From Gemmatimonas phototrophica (lineage in GTDB: Bacteria > Gemmatimonadota > Gemmatimonadetes > Gemmatimonadales > Gemmatimonadaceae), in contig CAMBRJ010000075.1 in NCBI GenBank assembly GCA_945870175.1, forward strand, positions 1 to 9,464: a stretch of 9,464 bases of DNA, written 5' to 3'. Below the pieces are notes generated by a model, which saw nothing but the letters and a program-made list of their open reading frames with translations, had not been told where the DNA came from and ran no database searches. The translations under genes and the position numbers were made by a program. Below are positions 1 through 7,451 of the stretch, piece after piece; the first letter of the stretch is position 1, and each line of letters starts with the position of its first letter.

Positions 1-457
1 GATGGGCACATCCGGTGCCTACGTGGCCGGCTCGCAGGTGCTGGTGGATTATCTCATCAGCCGCGCGCGATCGTTCATCTACACCACCGGCGCGCCGGCC
101 GCCATTTCGGCGGCGACGCTGGAGGCGCTGCGCATCGTCCAGGTGGAATCGTGGCGTCGTGATGCGGTGCGCGAACGGGCCAATCGCCTGCGCGAGCGCC
201 TGCGCGCCGCCGGCCGCGAGGCGCCGGGCATGCGCGACGGGCACATCATTCCGGTGTTGATCGGCGATCCGATGCACACGATGCGGCTGGTGGCCGATCT
301 GCGCCGGCGCGGATTTCTGGTGGGTGGCGTGCGTCCCCCCACCGTACCGGCTGGCACGTCACGGCTGCGCATCTCGGTGTCGGCCGTGCACCCGATGGAA
401 CTCGTGGACGCCCTCGCCGCCAATCTCATTGACGCCATGCGCGGGATGCCGGTATGA
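1..457 (+). CDS. bioF: 8-amino-7-oxononanoate (KAPA) synthase, C-terminal part, cut by left edge
   Basis: PLP-dependent enzyme of the alpha-oxoamine synthase family that condenses a pimeloyl thioester with L-alanine to give 8-amino-7-oxononanoate, the first ring-building step of biotin synthesis in the cytosol. The visible 150 or so residues are the C-terminal part. They begin with the glycine-rich GTSGAYVAG segment that in this family directly follows the PLP-binding lysine, so that lysine is only a few codons outside the window. RARSFIYTTGAPA and, near the end, RPPTVPAGTSRLRIS followed by a conserved His are family hallmarks. The ATG at base 2 is an internal codon, not the start. The TGA stop at 455-457 overlaps the bioA start as ATGA, which suggests translational coupling. 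A relative such as 2-amino-3-ketobutyrate CoA ligase would share the fold, but the bioADB neighbours settle the role. Confidence 0.95.
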   Translation, partial: MGTSGAYVAGSQVLVDYLISRARSFIYTTGAPAAISAATLEALRIVQVESWRRDAVRERANRLRERLRAAGREAPGMRDGHIIPVLIGDPMHTMRLVADLRRRGFLVGGVRPPTVPAGTSRLRISVSAVHPMELVDALAANLIDAMRGMPV

Positions 458-1881
458 GTGCACAGTACGATGACGATGGTTTCGACCTCGAGGAGAACTC
501 GGTCGACGATCTCGAAGGCTTCAGCGACGGCATCGACCGCGACGACGACGACGACGATGACGCCGCGGTGCAAAGCAGCGTTGATCTCGTGCAGCTGCAC
601 GACGCAGCGCACGTGTGGCACCCGTATACCCAGCACCATCAGGCCCCGCTCCCGGTGCAGATCGTGCGGGCCAAGGGCGCCTGGCTGTACGACACGAACG
701 AGCGGCCGATCCTCGATGCGATTTCGTCGTGGTGGGTGACCACGCACGGGCACTGTCAGGACGACATCATCGACGCGATCACTGAACAGGCGAAGCGTCT
801 CGACCAGGTGATCTTCGCGGGCTTCACGCACGAGCCGGCGGCGGCACTCGCGGCGGAACTCGTGCAGCGCTTGCCGCGCGGCCTCTCGAAGATCTTCTTC
901 TCCGACGACGGCTCCACCGCGGTCGAGGTAGCGATCAAGCTGTCGCTGCAGTCGTTCGCCAATCGCGGGACGCCGCGTCGCCTGATCGCGGCGCTGGACA
1001 ACGCGTACCACGGCGACACGTTCGGCGCGATGGCGGCGAGCGGGCGCGGTGTCTTCACACAGATGTACGAACCGCTGCTGTTCGAAGTGGCGCGGTTGCC
1101 CGACCCCACCGAAGGCAATACGATCGCGGCGCTCGATGCGCTGATCGCCGAGCGCGGCACCGAACTCGCGGCGGTGATCGTGGAGCCGCTCGTGCTCGGA
1201 GCGAGCGGCATGCGCGTGTGGGACGAGCAAGTGCTGCAGGACATCCGCGAGCGCACGGCGGCCGCCGGCGTGCATCTGATCGCCGATGAAGTGCTCACCG
1301 GCTTTGGACGCACCGGTCCGCTGTTCGCGTGCGAACGGGCCGACGTACGCCCCGACCTGTTGTGCATGTCGAAGGGACTCACCGGTGGTGTGCTGCCGCT
1401 CGGGGCGACCGCGGCCACCGAAGACATCTTCGATGCCTTCCGCAGTGAAGACCGCACGAAGACGTTCTTTCATGGCCACTCGTACACGGCGAACCCGATT
1501 GCCTGCGCCGCTGCACTGGCGTCGCTGGAACTGTTCGACGACGACAGCGAAGATGATCGCGTGCGCATCGAAGTGGCCCACGCCCGTCATCTCGACGCGC
1601 TCCGCGGCGTGAAGGGTGTGCGCGCGGTGCGGCAGATCGGCACGATCGCGGCGGTCGAGCTGGACGCGCCAGCCGGCTACCTCAGCGACATCGGCCGCGA
1701 ACTCGCCGCGTATTCCCTGCAGGAAGGCGTGCTGCTACGACCGCTCGGCAATGTGGCGTACTGCCTGCCGCCGTACTGCATCACCGACAGCGAGCTCGAT
1801 CTCGTGTACGGCGTCATACACCGCTTCCTTGGCGGTGCGCGGGCGGAGACGCTGACCACGGGTGGCCCGGTCGATGACTAG
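454..1881 (+). CDS. bioA: Adenosylmethionine-8-amino-7-oxononanoate (DAPA) aminotransferase with acidic N-terminal extension
   Basis: PLP-dependent class III aminotransferase that converts KAPA to 7,8-diaminopelargonate, usually with S-adenosylmethionine as amino donor. The 475 residues contain WHPYT (55-59), SSWW in the N-terminal domain, FFSDDGSTAVE, YHGDTFGAM (Tyr185), DEVLTGFGRTG with the pyridine-N-binding Asp278, and SKGLTGG with the Schiff-base Lys307. Asp278 and Lys307 both sit 33 positions later than Asp245 and Lys274 of E. coli BioA. The protein is longer because residues 1 to about 40 form a low-complexity acidic tail (18 Asp/Glu in the first 36, with seven Asp in a row at 30-36) that does not belong to the fold. 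The start at 454 is chosen from the ATGA overlap with bioF. A GTG at 568 (Val39) would give a family-length protein but has no visible ribosome site. The HGHSYTANP stretch differs from the GPTF form in E. coli, so the amino donor is uncertain. Confidence 0.96.
   Translation: MSAQYDDDGFDLEENSVDDLEGFSDGIDRDDDDDDDAAVQSSVDLVQLHDAAHVWHPYTQHHQAPLPVQIVRAKGAWLYDTNERPILDAISSWWVTTHGHCQDDIIDAITEQAKRLDQVIFAGFTHEPAAALAAELVQRLPRGLSKIFFSDDGSTAVEVAIKLSLQSFANRGTPRRLIAALDNAYHGDTFGAMAASGRGVFTQMYEPLLFEVARLPDPTEGNTIAALDALIAERGTELAAVIVEPLVLGASGMRVWDEQVLQDIRERTAAAGVHLIADEVLTGFGRTGPLFACERADVRPDLLCMSKGLTGGVLPLGATAATEDIFDAFRSEDRTKTFFHGHSYTANPIACAAALASLELFDDDSEDDRVRIEVAHARHLDALRGVKGVRAVRQIGTIAAVELDAPAGYLSDIGRELAAYSLQEGVLLRPLGNVAYCLPPYCITDSELDLVYGVIHRFLGGARAETLTTGGPVDD
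541..561 (+). repeat. GAC/GAT codon run encoding seven aspartates
   Basis: Seven consecutive Asp codons (six GAC and one GAT) form a trinucleotide repeat inside the 5' end of bioA. It is the core of the acidic N-terminal tail. Such runs can change length by slippage without shifting the frame. Confidence 0.85.
1860..1865 (+). promoter_or_regulatory. Possible ribosome binding site for bioD (GGGTGG)
   Basis: GGGTGG lies 8 bases upstream of the ATG at 1874 and inside the bioA reading frame. It is the only purine-rich patch near the three possible bioD starts and is the reason for preferring 1874 over the GTG at 1862 or the ATG at 1898. The match to the consensus is imperfect. Confidence 0.35.
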
Positions 1882-1909
1882 GCCGCTGACTCGACCGATG
1901 ACTCGGCCG
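1874..1909 (+). repeat. Three 12-bp tandem repeats across the bioA stop and bioD start
   Basis: The units are ATGACTAGGCCG, CTGACTCGACCG and ATGACTCGGCCG. Units 1 and 3 differ at one base. In the bioD frame they encode M/L-T-R-P three times; in the bioA frame unit 1 supplies the TAG stop. Units 1 and 3 each offer an ATG for bioD. The repeat is a multiple of three, so copy-number change would keep the bioD frame. Confidence 0.85.
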
Positions 1910-2616
1910 ATCCGCTTGGGCGTGACCGGCACCGATACCGGTATCGGTAAGACGGTCGTGTCATGCGCATTGGCCGCACGGGCGCGCCAACTGGGACTCC
2001 GCGTGCAGGCGATGAAGCCGATCGAGAGCGGTGTCGTGGAACGGAGGGTGTCCGAGAGCGGGCTGGCCTCCGACGCGGATCGACTGCGTGCGGCCTGTGG
2101 GTCGACGCTGCCGTTGTCGGTGGTGCGACCGTACGCGCTCGAGGAGCCACTGGCCCCCATGATTGCCGCGGCGCGTGCCCACGTGCGTATCGACATCGCT
2201 GTCCTCGACGTGGCGCTGGCACGACTCGAGGAGGACGCCGATGTGGTGCTGGTGGAGGGTGCCGGCGGCTTGCTGGTGCCGATCGATATCCGCCTGTCGT
2301 ACCTCGACCTCTTTGCGCGTTGGCACGCCCCCTTGATTCTGGTTGCCGGCAACAAGTTGGGTGTGTTGAACCATGTGCTGCTTTCGGTCCGTGCGGCCGA
2401 GGCGGCCGGCGTGCCGGTGCGGGCGATCGTACTCACCGCACTCGCCCACCGCGACGCCACCATTGCCGAGGCCACCAACTTCGATGCGCTGGTGGCGCTG
2501 CTGCCGCACTATACGATACTGCGTTTCCCGTGGGTCGACCGTCCCGATGATCTCGATATACTCGCGGCGGCCGCCCAAGGCGGCGGTCTCGATGCACTGC
2601 TTTCCCCTTCTTCTCC

Positions 2617-2620
<4 letters not shown>
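1874..2620 (+). CDS. bioD: Dethiobiotin synthetase
   Basis: ATP-dependent carboxylase that closes the ureido ring of 7,8-diaminopelargonate with CO2 to give dethiobiotin. Numbered from the ATG at 1874 (248 residues), it has the modified P-loop GTDTGIGKT (19-27), the MKPIESG motif whose Lys48 corresponds to the carbamate-binding Lys37 of E. coli BioD, and VEGAGGLLVPI with the metal-binding Glu128. NKLGVLNH then matches the nucleotide-specificity region. Length is close to the family's roughly 225 residues plus a short extra N-terminus made of repeated T-R-P units. The start is ambiguous: GTG 1862, ATG 1874 and ATG 1898 are all in frame. The ATG at 1874 overlaps the bioA stop by 8 bases and has GGGTGG at a suitable distance. 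The stop overlaps the bioB start as ATGA. Confidence 0.95.
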
Positions 2621-3693
<1,073 letters not shown>

Positions 3694-3697
3694 GCGT

Positions 3698-4333
3698 ATG
3701 ACCATCGCCGACATCCGCACCGAATACCGACGCGCCTCGCTCTCGGAGGACGACGTCGCGGCCGATCCCATCGCGCAGTTCACGCGCTGGTTCGACGAAG
3801 CTGTGAACGCGGCCGTGGTCGAGCCGAACGCCATGTGCCTGGCCACCGCGACGCCAGACGCCTATCCGTCGGCCCGCATGGTGCTTTTGAAGGGCTGCGA
3901 TGCGCGGGGCTTCGTGTTCTACACAGACTACCGCAGCCGGAAGGGACAGGAGCTGGCCGACAACCCGCACGCATCACTGTGCTTTTTCTGGGCGGAGCTG
4001 GAGCGGCAGGTGCGCATCAACGGCGCGGTCCAGCGGGTGAGTCGCGCGGAGTCGGACGCATACTTCCAGTCGCGTCCGCTGCCCAGCCGCGTGGGGGCGT
4101 GGACGTCACACCAGAGCATGGTGCTGACCGACCGCGCGGTGCTGGAGCAGCAGTTGGCGGAGAACGAGACGCGATTTGCCACCGGGTTGGTACCGCTGCC
4201 CGAGCATTGGGGCGGATTCCGCATTATTCCTGAAGAGCTCGAGTTCTGGCAGGGTCGCGAGAGTCGTTTGCACGATCGCATTCAGTTCCGCCGTGAAGCG
4301 GGCGCGTGGGTGAAGCGCCGACTGTCGCCGTAA
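3698..4333 (+). CDS. pdxH: Pyridoxamine/pyridoxine 5'-phosphate oxidase
   Basis: FMN-dependent oxidase that turns pyridoxine or pyridoxamine 5'-phosphate into pyridoxal 5'-phosphate (PLP), using O2 and releasing H2O2. The 211 residues match the family over their whole length (E. coli PdxH has 218). Motifs seen in order are DPIAQF near 23-28, RMVLLK (60-65), YTDYRSRKG (75-83), RQVRI (103-107), SRP (125-127), the QS pair at 139-140, WQGR (184-187) and RLHDR (190-194). The last contains the Arg and His that contact the substrate in the E. coli enzyme. The first 20 or so residues are the usual weakly conserved arm. The ATG at 3698 is supported by GGAGG 9 bases upstream. It follows bioB by 4 bases and is probably co-transcribed with the biotin genes, two of whose products (BioF, BioA) need PLP. 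Confidence 0.96.
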   Translation: MTIADIRTEYRRASLSEDDVAADPIAQFTRWFDEAVNAAVVEPNAMCLATATPDAYPSARMVLLKGCDARGFVFYTDYRSRKGQELADNPHASLCFFWAELERQVRINGAVQRVSRAESDAYFQSRPLPSRVGAWTSHQSMVLTDRAVLEQQLAENETRFATGLVPLPEHWGGFRIIPEELEFWQGRESRLHDRIQFRREAGAWVKRRLSP

Positions 4334-4378
4334 GGCCGGTCACGGGAACCGAACGCGTGCATTAAGAGTTCCGCGTGC
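4334..4378 (+). other. Short spacer between pdxH and the SDR gene, with a 9-bp direct repeat
   Basis: This 45-base spacer holds CGCGTGCAT at 4354-4362, and a second copy at 4372-4380 that runs into the SDR start codon. GGAAC (4345-4349) and GTTCC (4368-4372) form a weak inverted repeat. An AAGAG patch at 4364-4368 may serve as ribosome site. No convincing promoter or terminator is visible, so read-through from pdxH is plausible. Confidence 0.4.
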
Positions 4379-5116
4379 ATGTCACAGACATCGCACGCGG
4401 TTCTCATATTCGGGGCAACCGGCGGCGTCGGCGCCGCCCTTGCCCGTCGTCTTGCCACTGCCGGCACGCCGCTTTTTCTCACCGCGCGCCGTGAGGAACC
4501 ACTGGCCGCACTGGCCGCCGAACTGGGGGCCGCCTACGCCACCAGCGACGCCACCGACTGGACGGAGATCGACCGCGTGGCCGACCTGGCGCGTGAGCGC
4601 TTCGGCACGATGGGCGGCATGGCGAACTGCGTGGGCTCGCTGCTCCTCAAACCGGCGCACCTCACCAAGTTCGAGGAGTTTCAGCAGACGATCGCCCAGA
4701 ATCTCACGAGCGCATTCGGCGTCGTCCGCACCGCCGCGCGGGTGATGCCCGACGGTGGTGCGGTCGTGCTGTGCAGCACCGCGGCGTCGCGCATCGGCCT
4801 GTCGAACCACGAAGCCATTGCGGCGGCCAAAGGCGGTGTGAACGGCCTCGTGCTCTCGGCCGCCGCCACCTACGCGTCGCGTGGTCTCCGCGTAAACGCC
4901 GTAGCCCCGGGACTGGTCGAGACGCCACTCACGGCGCGTATTACCGGCTCGGCGCCCGCCGTTCAAGCATCACAAGCCATGCATGCCCTCGGCCGCATTG
5001 GTCAGCCGGGTGACGTCGCCAGTCTGATGGCGTGGCTGCTAGGACCAGACGCCACCTGGGTGACGGGGCAGCTGTACGGCGTGGACGGTGGATTGGGCAC
5101 GGTGCGCTCGAAGTAG
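4379..5116 (+). CDS. SDR-family oxidoreductase-like protein lacking the catalytic tyrosine
   Basis: Classical short-chain dehydrogenase/reductase fold, 245 residues, the usual length. The N-terminal Rossmann motif GATGGVG (12-18) should bind NAD(P). Asn83 lies in an NCVG version of the NNAG motif, Asn108 (QNLTSAF) matches the conserved structural Asn, Ser133 the catalytic Ser, and Lys151 the catalytic Lys. The YxxxK motif is altered: the Tyr position (147) is Ile, in NHEAIAAAK. The ATT codon at 4817-4819 is unambiguous. RVNAVAPGLVETP (171-183) and the C-terminal VTGQLYGVDGG are standard. Either catalysis uses another residue (His144 and Glu145 are nearby) or the protein binds nucleotide without classical reductase chemistry. 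FabG would be the nearest generic label, but the missing Tyr argues against it. It probably belongs to the pdxH transcript. Substrate unknown. Confidence 0.88.
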   Translation: MSQTSHAVLIFGATGGVGAALARRLATAGTPLFLTARREEPLAALAAELGAAYATSDATDWTEIDRVADLARERFGTMGGMANCVGSLLLKPAHLTKFEEFQQTIAQNLTSAFGVVRTAARVMPDGGAVVLCSTAASRIGLSNHEAIAAAKGGVNGLVLSAAATYASRGLRVNAVAPGLVETPLTARITGSAPAVQASQAMHALGRIGQPGDVASLMAWLLGPDATWVTGQLYGVDGGLGTVRSK

Positions 5117-5120
5117 CACC

Positions 5121-6044
5121 TCAGCTCTGTTCGGCGAGCTCCTCGCGGAGCTTTACGTAGCTCTCGTATCGCCCCCTGCCTACGGTGCCATGGCGAATCG
5201 CTTCCTTGATGGCGCACTCCGGTTCCACGGTGTGCGTGCAGTCGGCGAAACGGCAGTCGTGAATCAGGGGGCGAAACTCGGGGAAGCACTGAGCGATCTC
5301 GCGGGCGTCGATGCCCCAGAGGCCCACTTCGCGCAGTCCCGGCGTATCGGCCACGAACCCGCCGCCCGGCAGCGGATGTAACACGGCGCCGACGGTCGTA
5401 TGCCGTCCCTTGTTCACACTGTCACTGATCTCGGCCGTTCGCAGATCGAGCCCCGGAAACAACCGGTTCATCAACGACGACTTGCCCACGCCAGACGGTC
5501 CGGTGAGCGCCGAATCCTTTCCGGCGATTTCGTCGCGCAATTCCTCGAGCCCTTCGCCCGTGACGACGCTGACGAGGTGCAGCGGATAGCCTGCCTGCAC
5601 GAACTCGTCGAATCGCTCGCGGACCGTACTCGCGTCGACCAGGTCGATCTTATTGATAATGATCCGCGCCGCGAGCCCGTTCGCCTCGGCGATCACCAGG
5701 AAGCGATCGAGCATACGCGGGTGCGGCTCGGGGCGCGCGGCCGCGAACACCACCAGCACCTGATCGAGATTGGCCACGATGATGCGTTCGCCGCGTGCAC
5801 CAGCCGGCGCGCGGCGCGCGAGCTTGCTGCGCCGCGGATGAATGCGGTCGATCGCCCACGAATCGCTGTCGGCCACGCGACCGATCGTGACCCGATCCCC
5901 GACGGCGAGCTTGAGAGAGCCGTGTGCTTCGTGCTTGAGTCGTCCGCGAAGCGACACGTCGAAGAGCACGCCGTCGTCGGTGCGCACCTGCCAGATGCCA
6001 CCGGTGCCCTGCATGACCACGCCGTCGATGGTACCCTCGGTCAC
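5121..6044 (-). CDS. rsgA: Ribosome small subunit-dependent GTPase RsgA (YjeQ/YloQ)
   Basis: Circularly permuted GTPase that acts late in 30S subunit maturation and is stimulated by the ribosome. The 307 residues show an N-terminal OB-fold (about 1-75). The GTPase motifs follow in the permuted order typical of the family: G4 NKID (131-134), G1 GPSGVGKS (182-189), G2 GRHTT (213-217) and G3 DTPG (233-236). A C-terminal zinc site has Cys264, Cys269, His271 and Cys277 in the normal spacing. The start is GTG at 6044, which overlaps the stop of the upstream small gene as GTGA, so the two are probably translationally coupled. Its stop lies 4 bases from that of the convergent SDR gene. All key residues are present. 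Confidence 0.96.
   Translation of the reverse strand: MTEGTIDGVVMQGTGGIWQVRTDDGVLFDVSLRGRLKHEAHGSLKLAVGDRVTIGRVADSDSWAIDRIHPRRSKLARRAPAGARGERIIVANLDQVLVVFAAARPEPHPRMLDRFLVIAEANGLAARIIINKIDLVDASTVRERFDEFVQAGYPLHLVSVVTGEGLEELRDEIAGKDSALTGPSGVGKSSLMNRLFPGLDLRTAEISDSVNKGRHTTVGAVLHPLPGGGFVADTPGLREVGLWGIDAREIAQCFPEFRPLIHDCRFADCTHTVEPECAIKEAIRHGTVGRGRYESYVKLREELAEQS
5137..5154 (+). terminator. Terminator-like hairpin for + strand transcription, inside the 3' end of rsgA
   Basis: AGCTCC (5137-5142) and GGAGCT (5147-5152) form a perfect 6-bp stem with the loop TCGC, extendable by one G-U pair. The T-run (5152-5154) is only three bases long, partly within the stem. It begins 20 bases past the SDR stop, a suitable place to end the bio-pdxH-SDR transcript. 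The short T-run makes this tentative, and the same bases encode the end of RsgA. Confidence 0.35.
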
Positions 6045-6322
6045 GGCGTTCGCCCACGGATGAGGCCATCCAGCGTGGCCTTCACCGTGCCAAGCGCCAT
6101 GCCACCCAGTTGATGGCGCACGACGGCTTCGCTGGCGCCGGTAATGAGGAAACCGGTTTCGAGATGTCCCTGCACCTCCGGTTCACCGACGCCCCACTTG
6201 ACGAACATCAGGTACGCACCCCAAGGCGCCGAGCGGTCGCCGGTTGTATCGGTAAGGATGTCCGCGGAGTACGCGTGCCCATCCACGCCGTCGAAGGCGG
6301 CAGGACGCTTGTGGACGGCCAT
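6041..6322 (-). CDS. Small uncharacterised protein between proline dehydrogenase and rsgA
   Basis: From the ATG at 6322 the product has 93 residues. I do not recognise the family. Residues visible include an N-terminal HKRPAAFDG, then AYSADILTD, an aromatic-rich APWGAYLMFVKWG, GHLETGFLITGASE, and a C-terminal LGTVKATLDGLI. Nothing suggests a signal peptide or membrane segment. The pattern (alternating strands, then a helix) looks like a small folded alpha/beta domain, which is inference. It is believed to be real because it fills the interval with no stop and its TGA overlaps the rsgA GTG in a GTGA junction. The start is uncertain: the ATG at 6322 lacks a strong ribosome site and leaves 68 bases after the proline dehydrogenase stop. 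The open frame continues upstream through a His-rich stretch, but has no ATG, GTG or TTG until 6484. Confidence 0.65.
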   Translation of the reverse strand: MAVHKRPAAFDGVDGHAYSADILTDTTGDRSAPWGAYLMFVKWGVGEPEVQGHLETGFLITGASEAVVRHQLGGMALGTVKATLDGLIRGRTP

Positions 6323-6390
6323 ATAGCCGCCCAGCGTGCGCTCGTCTCCCGCGTCATGATCGGCGGGATGGTGGTGTCCGTGATGTTCGG

Positions 6391-7320
<930 letters not shown>

Positions 7321-7408
7321 TTCGGCGCGGAGACGCGGAAGTCTAGCGGGAGGGGGATCGCGCATCGCCGGCGGGGAAACCGCCCGGACGTCGCGGATGC
7401 ATAGAGGG

Positions 7409-7436
7409 AATATACCCACGCGTCCGACCCCAGTAA
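7409..7436 (-). promoter_or_regulatory. Candidate promoter for the proline dehydrogenase operon
   Basis: On the - strand, TATATT (7409-7414) resembles a -10 box. It is one of the few AT-rich spots in the 131-base gap after fadJ. A poor -35 candidate, TTACTG (7431-7436), lies 16 bases upstream. Initiation near 7402 would give a leader of about 80 bases. That leader contains a GGCGG/CCGCC hairpin (7370-7374 with 7380-7384). An ACCCAC/GTGGGT inverted repeat (7414-7419 with 7447-7452) flanks the region and could be a regulator site. It is not a terminator, as no T-run follows. Confidence 0.35.
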
Positions 7437-7451
7437 GCCGAAAAGAGTGGG

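Noticed and set aside
2..4. ATG at base 2 as true start of bioF
   Set aside because: It lies in the middle of the conserved segment just after the PLP-lysine motif; the gene clearly continues to the left of the window.
79..1590. 503-codon open frame on the - strand across bioF and bioA
   Set aside because: It is Arg/His/Val-rich with no recognisable motif and lies opposite two certain genes. Long antisense open frames are expected in high-GC coding DNA.
1735..2478. 247-codon open frame on the - strand opposite bioA/bioD
   Set aside because: Ser/Arg/Ala/Thr-rich shadow of the bioD frame with no domain; bioD is complete on the other strand.
4379..5116. Calling the SDR gene fabG
   Set aside because: The catalytic Tyr is missing and there is no fatty-acid synthesis neighbour.
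7321..7419. Longer N-terminus for proline dehydrogenase starting at 7419 or 7365
   Set aside because: The added Pro/Arg-rich residues are not typical of the family, the 7419 start falls within the promoter-like box region, and the ATG at 7320 matches the usual N-terminus.
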